Made by a program: the position numbers and the translations under genes. A stretch of DNA of 64,000 bases from Pararhodobacter zhoushanensis (lineage in GTDB: Bacteria > Pseudomonadota > Alphaproteobacteria > Rhodobacterales > Rhodobacteraceae): positions 2,669,501 through 2,733,500 of the forward strand of contig NZ_JAPDFL010000001.1 in assembly GCF_025949695.1 (NCBI RefSeq), given 5' to 3'. Under the pieces are notes generated by a model. The model was not told the DNA's origin. It ran no database searches and saw only the letters and a program-made list of their open reading frames with translations. Of the stretch, positions 54,587-62,895 are shown in pieces (position 1 is the first letter of the stretch; every line of letters begins with the position of its first letter).

Positions 54587-55371
54587 CCCGCACCAATGCC
54601 GTCGATATTCTATGCATCGGGGCACAACGCGCGATGACCTCGTGGCTGCATCAGGCCGTCTCGGCCCATCCCGGAACCTGGGCCTTTCCCGCCTTTGACC
54701 CGCTCACCTCGACCAGCAAGGAAGCGCATTACTGGGACTGGAACCACAAGCGCGGGCGGGACTGGTACCGTGTGCTCACCCGCCCTTTGGACGATGCGCT
54801 GCTCAGTCTGGATTTCACGCCGGAATACGCCTTCCTCAACGAGGCGCAGCTGACCGAATGCAAGCACCTGAACCCCCAGGCAAAGGTGATCTACATCCTG
54901 CGCGATCCCCTCGCGCGGGCAATCTCGGCGCTGCGCATGCACACGGTCTGGGCAACCAAACACGCGGCAGCCGACGCCGCCAGCCTGACCTATGACAAGA
55001 CCTTTCTCGAGCGCTGTCGCAAGGCCCGGATCTGGGATCATGGCGCTTATGCCGCCAATCTCGCCCGGTGGCGACGGTACTACCCTGACATGCTGGTGCT
55101 GAATTTCGAGGCGCTCGGGGCCGATCCGCTTGCCGGTCTGCGTCAGGTCTACGACCACTGCGGGCTGGACTGGGACGGGCTGGACGACGAAACCCGCGCC
55201 GCCCTTTCCGAACGCGCGCAGCGTCACGTCTGGGCAACCCCGCGCTATGCGCTCGACGCCGATTGCGTTAACTTTCTTAGCGGGACGCTCTGGACCGCAC
55301 GCGCAGAGATCGAGGCCGAAACCGGCTTTGCCTTCACCGAGGCCAACCCCTATCTGGAGGCCGCACGATGA
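54583..55371 (+). CDS. PAPS-dependent sulfotransferase, first of two
   Basis: A 262-residue cytosolic sulfotransferase. The 5'-phosphosulfate loop is ILCIGAQRAMTSWLHQAV near residues 9-26 (Thr-Ser-Trp core) and the 3'-phosphate motif is VIYILRDPLARAISALRMH near 103-121. DFTPEYAFL near 79-87 is shared with its neighbour. It transfers sulfate from PAPS to a hydroxyl, here most probably on a sugar given the flanking glycosyltransferases. ATGA overlaps link it to genes on both sides. About half of the positions I compared match the next protein, so it arose by tandem duplication. Confidence 0.87.
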   Translation: MTRTNAVDILCIGAQRAMTSWLHQAVSAHPGTWAFPAFDPLTSTSKEAHYWDWNHKRGRDWYRVLTRPLDDALLSLDFTPEYAFLNEAQLTECKHLNPQAKVIYILRDPLARAISALRMHTVWATKHAAADAASLTYDKTFLERCRKARIWDHGAYAANLARWRRYYPDMLVLNFEALGADPLAGLRQVYDHCGLDWDGLDDETRAALSERAQRHVWATPRYALDADCVNFLSGTLWTARAEIEAETGFAFTEANPYLEAAR

Positions 55372-56147
55372 CGCGTGAAAACATCACCGATATTCTGTGC
55401 ATCGGCTGTCAGAAAGGCTCGACCAGCTGGCTGCATTCGGTGCTCAATTCGCACCCGATGACGCATTCCTTCCCCAGCAGCGGACCGCTGACCTCGACCG
55501 ACAAAGAGGCGCATTTCTGGGACTGGAACCACGAGCGCGGCGTCGACTGGTATCGCACGCTGGTGACGCCGCCGAACCCGGCGAAGCTGTCGATGGATTT
55601 CACGCCGGAATACGCTTTCCTGCCCGCCGAGCACATCGCCGAGTGCAAGGCGCTCAACCCTACGGCCAAGGTGATCTATATCCTGCGCGATCCGATGGCG
55701 CGGGCCGTTTCGGCGCTGCGGATGCATATGCTTTGGCGCTATGGCAAGGACCATGCCGAACCCCTGCACCACGATGACGAGTTCCTGACGCTGGTGCGCA
55801 ATTCGCGGATCACCCTGCACGGCGCTTTCTTGCAAAACCTGCGGGCGTGGCAAAAGCACTATCCCGATATGATGGTGCTGAATTACGAGGATTTCCATAA
55901 CGACCGCGCCGCCAGCGTGGCGCGGATCTTTGCCGCGCTGGGTCTGGATACCAACGAGATGGATGAAGGGTCGCAGCGCCGGGTTGACCGGCTGATTGAC
56001 GGCGGGCGTGTCTGGGAATCCGAGAAGTTTCCGATGGACCGTTCCGTGCTGATGTTCCTGCAGGGCCTGACATGGCGCGTCCGGCAGGCCTGTGAGAGCG
56101 AATTGACCATGCGCTTCGCCGAGGGCGAGCAACTGTTGAACGGCTGA
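55368..56147 (+). CDS. PAPS-dependent sulfotransferase, second of two
   Basis: A 259-residue paralogue of the preceding protein. The phosphosulfate loop ILCIGCQKGSTSWLHSVL (residues 9-26) is closer to the canonical K-x-x-TSWL form, and the 3'-phosphate motif is VIYILRDPMARAVSALRMH near 103-121. LTSTDKEAHFWDWNHERGVDWY and DFTPEYAFLPAEH are conserved between the two. Different acceptor residues elsewhere suggest that the two enzymes sulfate different positions, which is inference. It starts within the stop of the first copy and ends two bases before the large glycosyltransferase. Confidence 0.88.
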   Translation: MTRENITDILCIGCQKGSTSWLHSVLNSHPMTHSFPSSGPLTSTDKEAHFWDWNHERGVDWYRTLVTPPNPAKLSMDFTPEYAFLPAEHIAECKALNPTAKVIYILRDPMARAVSALRMHMLWRYGKDHAEPLHHDDEFLTLVRNSRITLHGAFLQNLRAWQKHYPDMMVLNYEDFHNDRAASVARIFAALGLDTNEMDEGSQRRVDRLIDGGRVWESEKFPMDRSVLMFLQGLTWRVRQACESELTMRFAEGEQLLNG

Positions 56148-56149
56148 GG

Positions 56150-58219
56150 ATGGCCTCGCTTGCGCGTCAGCTCTGGACCGGGCCGCTTGACGATCCTGCC
56201 GCGCCCGGACAGGCGTTTGGCGCGCGGCTTGCAGGGCTGGATTACGGCCCGGCCCTGACCGAGCTGCGCGTGCTGGCGGGTTTCGGTCTGCCCGTCGATT
56301 TGCGCGCCGCACAGGCCCGCTGGCCTTGGTCGATTGATCTCGGCCTGCTGATCGCCCAGATCGAAGGCGATACCAGCCCGCTGGCTGCCGCTGTTCGCGC
56401 CCAGAACCGCCGGTTTGGCACCTTGGCCTGGACGCTGTGGACACAGGCGCAGCCCGAAGCGGCGCTCGACACGCTGAGTGATCTGGACCCGACATCGGGC
56501 AGTTATGCCGATGACTGCACCCGCCGCGCCGAGCTGCTCATCCTGTCGGATCTGCCCGCCGATCCGACTGTCGACCCGATCCCAGGCCCGCGCGGCACGC
56601 AGCTGTCCTTGTTACAAACATGGCGGCGTGAGGGGGCAGCGGCGCTTGTCCGCCGCGCCACGCTCGAAGACGCCGCCCTTCCCGCGCATCCGCCCTTGTG
56701 GGCGTGGCTGATCGAAACCCTGACGCAAGAGCGCGACTTCGACGCAGCCCGCGCGGCGCTTGGCAGCTTTGCCTTGCGTTGCCCCGATCACCCCGAGCTG
56801 ACCGCGCAACGCATCCGGCTGGCACTGGAATCCGAGGCGACGGCACAGGCCCGCGCCCTGCTCGACAGTTTGCCCAACCCTGACGCCCCGTGGCGCTGGC
56901 CTGCCCGGCGGCATGTCCAGCATCTGCGCTGCCTTGCCGATGAAATCGCCGCCAATCCCTTGCCCGACTACGCACCCTTGCGGTCAGGGGTCGAGGCTGC
57001 GCTGCGGCTCTTTCCGCGCAACACGATGCTGCAAACCCTGCACCTGATGGCCCGTGAGTTGACCGAGGATTGGGACAGCTTCGCCCATGACCTTGTCACG
57101 CATCCCGACCCTCGTGCCGCCGCCGGTGCGTTCTTGCGGTTGGGCTTGCCCGATCAGGCTTTGGTCGCGCTGGACCGCGCGCCTGCGGCGCTGCCAGACG
57201 ATGCGTTCCGCCTGCGCCTGCGCCGGGCCGAGGCGCTGATGCGACGGGGCCAGCTCGATGCCGCCCGCACCGCGCTCGGCCCGGTGCCAATCGCCGCGCC
57301 CCTCGCTGCCGATCACGCCTATTGGGCCGCCGAAATCGCCAGCGCGGCCCGCGATTTCCCACGGGCTCAGGCAGCGCTCGCCCCGGCGATGGCCACAAGC
57401 CCCACGCGCATGGGCCTGCGTCTGACCGCCGCCCGTGTCGCGTTTCTGTCGGGTGATGCGGCTACCGCGCAGGCGCATCTCGACAGGTTTCGCGCCCTGA
57501 AGACAGCGCAGCTTGGCCAGACGCCCTCGTTCGATCTGCGCGACCTCATCGTTGCTGATGCCGTCACCGGTCATCCCGGCCCCGCGCAGGCCGCGCGCGC
57601 TTTTGCCTGCGCCACGCCCGTGTTCGTACCGGACACCGGCCCGCCGATCCCGCTGACCATCGCGCATTACTGGGAGGGGCCGCGCAGCCCGGCGCTGGAG
57701 CGCAGCCTGCGCGCGTGGCGCACGCAGTTCGCGCAGACCGTTTTTGACGCCGCAACCGCCCGCGCGTGGCTTGCTGACCACACCGACCTTGCCCCCCTGT
57801 TCGACCGGCTGACCCAGCCCGCCACCCGTGCCGATCTGTTCCGCGTGGCGCTGATTGCGCAAGAGGGCGGGGTTTTCACCGATCTCGACGAATACCCGCG
57901 CGCACCGGTCGCGCCCTGGCTCGATCAGGCCGCCGCTGTGCTGGTCATTGAAGAGGGTCATGGAACGCTGGCCAACAATTTCCTTGCCGCCCGCCCCGGA
58001 CTGGCGCTGTTCACCCGCCTGCAGACGCGGATCGCGCAGACGCTGCACCAAACCGACACGCCCTATGCGTGGTGGGACACCGGCCCTGCGCAACTGAGCT
58101 ATGTCGCCCACGAGACGCCCACCACAGGCCTGCGCTTTCTGACGCAAGCCGAGTACGACGCCCGTGTCTCGACCAACCTGCCCTTTGCCCATAAGCGCGG
58201 TCCGGGCCATTGGCGCTAA
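56150..58219 (+). CDS. Large helical-repeat protein fused to a GT32-type glycosyltransferase
   Basis: A 689-residue two-part protein. Residues 1-490 are alpha-helical repeats rich in Ala/Leu (for example ALVALDRAPAALPDDAFRLRLRRAEALMRRGQLDAARTALG), TPR-like. Residues 505-689 carry a glycosyltransferase of the DXD-sugar-binding (GT32/capsular Gly-transferase) type: IPLTIAHYWEGPRSP, then TRADLFRVALIAQEGGVFTDLDEYP with the D-x-D near 579, and NNFLAARPG near 605. No signal peptide or membrane segment. It likely adds a sugar to the glycan made by this operon, with the repeats binding partners or acceptor. Confidence 0.78.
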   Translation: MASLARQLWTGPLDDPAAPGQAFGARLAGLDYGPALTELRVLAGFGLPVDLRAAQARWPWSIDLGLLIAQIEGDTSPLAAAVRAQNRRFGTLAWTLWTQAQPEAALDTLSDLDPTSGSYADDCTRRAELLILSDLPADPTVDPIPGPRGTQLSLLQTWRREGAAALVRRATLEDAALPAHPPLWAWLIETLTQERDFDAARAALGSFALRCPDHPELTAQRIRLALESEATAQARALLDSLPNPDAPWRWPARRHVQHLRCLADEIAANPLPDYAPLRSGVEAALRLFPRNTMLQTLHLMARELTEDWDSFAHDLVTHPDPRAAAGAFLRLGLPDQALVALDRAPAALPDDAFRLRLRRAEALMRRGQLDAARTALGPVPIAAPLAADHAYWAAEIASAARDFPRAQAALAPAMATSPTRMGLRLTAARVAFLSGDAATAQAHLDRFRALKTAQLGQTPSFDLRDLIVADAVTGHPGPAQAARAFACATPVFVPDTGPPIPLTIAHYWEGPRSPALERSLRAWRTQFAQTVFDAATARAWLADHTDLAPLFDRLTQPATRADLFRVALIAQEGGVFTDLDEYPRAPVAPWLDQAAAVLVIEEGHGTLANNFLAARPGLALFTRLQTRIAQTLHQTDTPYAWWDTGPAQLSYVAHETPTTGLRFLTQAEYDARVSTNLPFAHKRGPGHWR

Positions 58220-58258
58220 GGGGTGGACTCTCGGGCCTTGCCATGGCCCAATCGACCC

Positions 58259-58888
58259 ATGCAGCCCCCTGACCTTTCCAACGCCTACGCCCTCAACGGT
58301 GCCGAGGATTGCCAGCGGCTCTATGCCGATTGGGCGCAGAGCTATGACACCGACTTCGCGGCAGGCATGGACTATCGCCTGCCCGCGGAAACCGCCGCCG
58401 CCTTCTTGCGGGCAGGCCCGCTTGCCGGGCCGGTGCTGGATGTCGGCGCGGGCACCGGGCTGCTGGCCGCCGCCCTGCGCGCAATGGGGCATGAGGGCGC
58501 GATCGACGCGCTGGATCTGTCCGACGCCATGTTGGCGCAGGCCGGATCCAAGGGCCTCTACCGCAGGCTGACCAAGGCCGACGTGACCCAACCCCTGCCC
58601 ATGTCCGGCTATACCGGGATCGTCAGCTCGGGCACCTTCACCCACGGCCATGTCGGCCCCGAGGCCCTGCCCAACCTGATCGCCGCCGCCCTGCCGGGCG
58701 CCGTTTTTGCCCTTTCGATCAACGCTGCCGTCTGGGATGATCTCGGCTTTGACCCCGCGTTTCGCGCGCTGGGCACCATCACCGACCTTGACCGCTCCGA
58801 GGTTGCGATCTACGGGCAGGCAGCGCAGGCACGCGACCCTGCGCATGCCACCGATACCGCCCTGATCGTTACCTTCCGGAAATCATGA
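58259..58888 (+). CDS. Class I SAM-dependent methyltransferase
   Basis: A 209-residue Rossmann-fold methyltransferase. Motif I is VLDVGAGTGLLAAAL near residues 58-72, the acidic motif II is IDALDLSDAML near 82-92, and motif post-II is ADVTQPLP near 109. The N-terminal YADWAQSYDTDFAAG is typical of small-molecule methylases. Start ATG 58259 is favoured over 58223 because homologous sequence begins at SNAYALNGAEDC. The acceptor is unknown; its place after two glycosyltransferases suggests sugar O-methylation. The stop overlaps psuK by four bases. Confidence 0.82.
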   Translation: MQPPDLSNAYALNGAEDCQRLYADWAQSYDTDFAAGMDYRLPAETAAAFLRAGPLAGPVLDVGAGTGLLAAALRAMGHEGAIDALDLSDAMLAQAGSKGLYRRLTKADVTQPLPMSGYTGIVSSGTFTHGHVGPEALPNLIAAALPGAVFALSINAAVWDDLGFDPAFRALGTITDLDRSEVAIYGQAAQARDPAHATDTALIVTFRKS

Positions 58889-59781
58889 CCTCACCCGACA
58901 TCCTCTGCATCGGCTCGGTCCTGTGGGACATCATCGGCCGCACCGACACCTCCCTGCGCGCGCGCGGCGATGTCGCCGGGCGCATCACCCGCATTCCGGG
59001 CGGCGTGGCCATGAACATCGCCATGACGCTGGCCCGCTTTGGCCTGCGCCCGGCGGTGCTGACCGCGCTGGGCACGGATGGCGAAGGCGATGAGCTGATC
59101 GCCGCCGCGCAATCGCTGGGCGTTGCGACCGAGTTCGCGCTGCGCACCCCCGATCTGCCCACCGATTGCTACATGGCGATCGAGGACGCGACCGGGCTGA
59201 TCGCCGCCATCGCCGACGCTCACTCGCTGGAAGCTGCCGGTGACGCGATCCTTCTGCCGCTGGCCGACGGGCGGCTGGCCACGCCTGCCGCCCCGTGGGC
59301 CGGACCCATCGCGCTGGACGGCAACCTGACCGCCGAGCTGCTGACCGAGATCGCCACTTCGCCCCTGTTCACCGCCGCCGATCTGCGCATTGCGCCCGCC
59401 AGCCCCGGCAAGGCCGAGCGGCTGATCCCGGTCATGCGCCACCCGCGCGCCACGCTCTACGTCAACCGGCAAGAGGCCGGGCTGATCACCGGCCATACCC
59501 ACGCCAGCGCCGCCGAGGCTGCCGAGGCACTGGTCGCTGCCGGGGCTGCGCGCGCGCTGGTCACCGATGGCGCGCATCCTGCTGCCGACGCTGCGCGCGC
59601 AGCACCCGTCCTTATCCACGCGGCCCGCCCCGTTCAGGCCCGCCGCATCACCGGTGCGGGGGACACGTTCATGGCCGCGCATCTGTTCGCTGAAACCCGC
59701 GGTGCCACGCGCGACGAGGCGCTTGCCCGCGCCCAGGCCGCCGCCGCCGCTTATGTCGCCTTCGAGGATTTCCAACCGTGA
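58885..59781 (+). CDS. psuK: PfkB family carbohydrate kinase, probable pseudouridine kinase
   Basis: A 298-residue ribokinase-family enzyme. The N-terminal PfkB signature is PDILCIGSVLWDIIGR plus GRITRIPGGVAMNIAMTLARFGL near residues 31-53; the C-terminal catalytic motif is RRITGAGDTFMAAHLFA near 253-269 with Asp as base. Assignment to pseudouridine kinase rests on the adjoining psuG: PsuK phosphorylates pseudouridine and PsuG splits the product into uracil and ribose 5-phosphate. It overlaps genes on both sides by four bases. Confidence 0.88.
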   Translation: MTSPDILCIGSVLWDIIGRTDTSLRARGDVAGRITRIPGGVAMNIAMTLARFGLRPAVLTALGTDGEGDELIAAAQSLGVATEFALRTPDLPTDCYMAIEDATGLIAAIADAHSLEAAGDAILLPLADGRLATPAAPWAGPIALDGNLTAELLTEIATSPLFTAADLRIAPASPGKAERLIPVMRHPRATLYVNRQEAGLITGHTHASAAEAAEALVAAGAARALVTDGAHPAADAARAAPVLIHAARPVQARRITGAGDTFMAAHLFAETRGATRDEALARAQAAAAAYVAFEDFQP

Positions 59782-60683
59782 CCCTGCCCCTGATCTATTC
59801 TGCTGAAGTTGCCGACGCGCGCGCCCAAGGCCGCCCCATCGTCGCGCTGGAATCGACGATCATCACCCATGGCATGCCCTTCCCGCAGAACGTCGAAACC
59901 GCCCGCGCGGTCGAGGCGGAAATCCGCGCCGCCGGGGCTGTTCCTGCCACCATCGCGGTGATGGACGGCCAGATCCTGATCGGACTGGAAGACGCGCAGC
60001 TCGACCGGCTGGGCCGGGCTGAGCATGTGATGAAACTCTCGCGCGCCGACCTCGCGGTTTGCGTGGCAACGGGCGGTATCGGCGCGACCACCGTCGCCGC
60101 GACGATGATCTGCGCGCATCTGGCCGGGATCAGTGTCTTTGCCACCGGCGGCATCGGCGGCGTGCATCGCGGGGCCGAGCTGAGCTTTGATATCTCGGCT
60201 GATCTGCAGGAACTGGCGCAGACCCCGGTGACTGTGGTTGCGGCCGGGGCCAAGGCGATCCTTGATCTGCCCAAGACGCTGGAAGTGCTGGAAACGCTGG
60301 GTGTGCCGGTGATTGCGGTGGGACAAGACGACCTTCCCGCCTTCTGGTCGCGCGCCTCGGGGCTGAAAGCGCCCTTGCGGCTGGACAGCGCGGCGGAAAT
60401 CGCCGCGGCGCACAAGATGCGCGGCACGCTGGGGATCAAGGGCGGTCAGTTGGTCACCAACCCGATCCCGGTCGAGGCGGAAATTCCCCTTGCCGTTATG
60501 ATGCCGGTGGTCGAGGCCGCTTTGGCGCAGGCCGAGGCACAAAAGATCAGCGCAAAAGAGGTCACGCCCTTCCTGCTGTCGGCGATCTTTGACGCTACCG
60601 AAGGCCGTTCGCTGGACGCCAACATCGCGCTGGTGTTGAACAATGCGCGTCTGGCGGCACAGATTGCGGCGGAATTAGTCTGA
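59778..60683 (+). CDS. psuG: Pseudouridine-5'-phosphate glycosidase
   Basis: Cleaves the C-glycosidic bond of pseudouridine 5'-phosphate to uracil and ribose 5-phosphate. The 301-residue protein matches the IndA/PsuG family: PIVALESTIITHGMPFPQN near residues 20-38 (catalytic-region Glu), VCVATGGIGATTVAAT near 94-109, FATGGIGGVHRGAELSFDISADL near 118-140 (Lys/His region), and LGIKGGQLVTNPIP near 215. The start is GTG 59778, overlapping the psuK stop (GTGA). It closes the eight-gene operon. Confidence 0.94.
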   Translation: MTLPLIYSAEVADARAQGRPIVALESTIITHGMPFPQNVETARAVEAEIRAAGAVPATIAVMDGQILIGLEDAQLDRLGRAEHVMKLSRADLAVCVATGGIGATTVAATMICAHLAGISVFATGGIGGVHRGAELSFDISADLQELAQTPVTVVAAGAKAILDLPKTLEVLETLGVPVIAVGQDDLPAFWSRASGLKAPLRLDSAAEIAAAHKMRGTLGIKGGQLVTNPIPVEAEIPLAVMMPVVEAALAQAEAQKISAKEVTPFLLSAIFDATEGRSLDANIALVLNNARLAAQIAAELV

Positions 60684-60817
60684 CATTATGACGGCGATTC
60701 CGCCCGATTTCTGTCTGACATTTTAGATCCGGGATCAGAGCCCCTTGAGCGCCCCTTGCAAGCGCTCAGGCCTCACCCTAAGTAAATCGACAGTTAATCC
60801 CAGCAGGCAGTGCGCCC

Positions 60818-61542
60818 ATGTCGCCGACCCCCGACCGCATCGCCGCGGTTTCTTTGCCGGTCTGCGGGCCTCGTTCCTGACCGGGCTGGTGATCGTCGCC
60901 CCGGCTGTGCTGACGATCTGGATGATCCGTGCGGTGGTCGATTTCGTCGATTCCAAGGTCATGCCGCTGATCCCGGCAGATCTGTTGCACGGCATCCTGC
61001 CCGACCGGCTCACACAGCTGAATTTGCCCAATATTCCCGGTCTTGGGCTGATCATCGCGCTGATGTTCACGCTGATCGTCGGCTGGCTGGCCAAGGGGTA
61101 TATCGGGAAATCGCTGATCGGCTGGGGCGAGGATATCGTCGCGCGCATGCCGGTTGTGCGCTCGGTCTACAACGCGCTCAAGCAGATCGCCGAGACCGTC
61201 TTCTCGCAAAGCTCGACGTCGTTCAACCGCGCCTGTCTGGTTGAATACCCGCGCCCCGGTCTGTGGGCCGTCGCCTTTGTCTCGACCGAAACCAAGGGAG
61301 AGATCGCGCAGAAGCTGGACGGAGAGAAACTGATCTCGGTGTTTTTGCCGACCACGCCGAACCCGACCTCGGGCTTCTTGTTGTTCGTGCCCGAGAGCGA
61401 CGTCAAATACCTCGACATGACCATCGAGGAAGCCGCCAAGCTGATCATCTCGGCGGGCCTTGTTGCCCCTGACCCCGATCGCCCGGTGCAGAATGGCAAC
61501 CGGCGGCGCAAGGATCTGCCCAAGCCGCCGGTCGTCGGTTAA
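60818..61542 (+). CDS. DUF502 membrane protein (start region probably frameshifted)
   Basis: The conserved body, from RRGFFAGLRASFLTGLVIVAPAVLTIWMIR to the stop at 61542, is a DUF502 protein with two transmembrane helices (about 60885-60950 and 61035-61100 in nucleotide terms) and VRSVYNALKQIAETVFS and GFLLFVPESDVKYLDM motifs. The only good ATG, at 60818, is one base out of frame: MSPTPDR would become MSPTPRPHRRGFF with one extra C in C5 at 60828-60832. In-frame alternatives are a TTG at 60745 with no ribosome-binding site. Function unknown; plant homologues (LCV/COV1) are membrane proteins. Body certain, start uncertain. Confidence 0.8.
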
Positions 61543-62564
61543 CTGAACATCTCGACCAGATCGACCGAACCGCGCTCGCCGATACAGTCGCCGTGCTTAT
61601 CCAGAAACGTGCCCGCAGCCACCCGGCCCGCGTCGAACAGCGTGTCCAGCAGCGTCGGCGTCGGCGCCATCTTGCTGCGCGCCGACAGGCTCTGCATGAG
61701 CGGTTCGTCCCCGATCATATGCACCAGCACATCCTTCATCGCGCCCTTCCTGATCGAACCGTCGGCGAGCAGACGCTTGACGAAAGCAATCGCCCGCAGG
61801 TCGCGCAACAGCGCGGCGTTGAAGCTTATCTCGTTGATCCGGTTCATGATTTCCTGAGCTGAATCCGGCACCTCGGGCCGATGCTGCGGGTTCAGCGACA
61901 CGATCACGATGTCGTCGGGCAAATCCTGCGCATAAAGCGGATGCAGCGCCGGGTTGGCCGAATAGCCGCCGTCCCAATAGGATTGGCCGTCAATCTCGAC
62001 CGCTTGCGCCACCGTGGGCAGGCAGGCGGAGGCCAGAATCGCCTCGCGCGTTACCTCGGCATCGCCGAACACCCGTACCTTGCCGTCATGCACATTGGTC
62101 GCAGCCACGAACAGGCGCGGCCCTGCGGCGGCTTGCACATGGTCGATATCCAGAGCCATCACCATCGGCTCCAGCGGGTTGCGCCAGAACGGGCCCCAGT
62201 CATAGGGGCTGACCATCTGCGACGCGATCTCGGCTGGCGAGACAGGCATGAAGGCCTCGGTCAGCTTGGCGGCATAGTCGAAGCCCGGCAGAAACGGCTT
62301 GAGCCAATCGCTGCCCGGCACACTGTCGAATCCACTGACGCCTTCCCACAGGCTGCGCAGGGCGGCACGGGCGCCTTCGCGGCCGCCCTCACCATAGCCA
62401 GACTTGAACGCGGCGCCGTTCAGCGCCCCGGCGGACGTGCCCGAAATCGCGGCGATCTCGAGCCAGTCCTCATCCAGAAGGCGGTCCAGAACGCCCCAGG
62501 TAAACGCGCCATGCGCGCCGCCGCCCTGTAGGGCCAGATTGATCCGCCGGGTCTTTTGAGTCAC
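61539..62564 (-). CDS. Patatin-like phospholipase family protein
   Basis: A 341-residue serine lipase of the RssA/patatin type. The oxyanion loop is LQGGGAHGAFTWGVLDRLL at residues 12-30, the nucleophile is in GTSAG near 42-46, and the catalytic Asp is in the DGG motif (YWDGGYSANPALHPL) near 192. No signal peptide, so it acts in the cytosol, perhaps on membrane lipids or polyhydroxyalkanoate granules as in relatives. GTG 62564 is inferred from where homology begins; upstream codons are Arg-rich non-coding. It is convergent with the DUF502 gene, overlapping it by four bases. Confidence 0.88.
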   Translation of the reverse strand: MTQKTRRINLALQGGGAHGAFTWGVLDRLLDEDWLEIAAISGTSAGALNGAAFKSGYGEGGREGARAALRSLWEGVSGFDSVPGSDWLKPFLPGFDYAAKLTEAFMPVSPAEIASQMVSPYDWGPFWRNPLEPMVMALDIDHVQAAAGPRLFVAATNVHDGKVRVFGDAEVTREAILASACLPTVAQAVEIDGQSYWDGGYSANPALHPLYAQDLPDDIVIVSLNPQHRPEVPDSAQEIMNRINEISFNAALLRDLRAIAFVKRLLADGSIRKGAMKDVLVHMIGDEPLMQSLSARSKMAPTPTLLDTLFDAGRVAAGTFLDKHGDCIGERGSVDLVEMFS

Positions 62565-62710
62565 GCGGGGGGTATCCTGTCTCAGAGAACCGCCAAGTCG
62601 ACGCGGGCGCGGATCACCCGGTCGCCGCTTGGCGCTTGATGAGCCCCAGTGTCGGCCAGGGCAGTGTGCTGCATGCGGAACATAGACTTCGACGATGCGA
62701 TGGCCAGAAC

Positions 62711-62785
62711 GAAAAAAACGCCCGCGCAAGGCGGGCGTCAGTCGTTGAGGCAGGTTTCATACAGGCAAGAAACCTATCGAGCAGT
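62711..62785 (-). ncRNA. Candidate small RNA of about 75 nt
   Basis: A compact unit with no reading frame of merit. Upstream are promoter boxes; then a 7-bp hairpin AGGTTTC/GAAACCT (plus-strand 62752-62758 with 62769-62775, 10-base loop), a 13-base unpaired linker (GCCTCAACGACTGA side), and an intrinsic terminator with stem ACGCCCGC/GCGGGCGT (62718-62725 with 62731-62738) ending in seven T on the minus strand. Start near 62785 is placed six to seven bases after the -10 box. It lies between divergently oriented genes and cannot be their terminator. I do not recognise the family. Confidence 0.65.
62712..62738 (-). terminator. Intrinsic terminator of the candidate small RNA
   Basis: An 8-bp GC stem (62718-62725 with 62731-62738), loop GCAAG read on the plus strand, and seven T on the minus strand from the A run at 62712-62718. 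Confidence 0.88.
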
Positions 62786-62791
62786 GAGACA

Positions 62792-62820
62792 CTTATAGCC
62801 CTTTGTTCAGATCTATCCAA
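62792..62820 (-). promoter_or_regulatory. Promoter of the candidate small RNA
   Basis: On the minus strand TTGGAT (62820-62815) and TATAAG (62797-62792) are separated by exactly 17 bases, close to the sigma-70 consensus and the best-spaced pair I found in the window. Confidence 0.65.
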
Positions 62821-62895
62821 GCTTAAAGTTTGCAGTGGCTTAGCGGGCGGTTTAGTCAGAAAGCGGGCCCAACAGCCGAAAGGATTGTTTCCGCC

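Noticed and set aside
56984..58846. Antisense open frame of 620 codons opposite the GT32 fusion
   Set aside because: Gly/Arg/Gln-rich composition with no domain; it spans two plus-strand genes in the operon, both of which have clear motifs.
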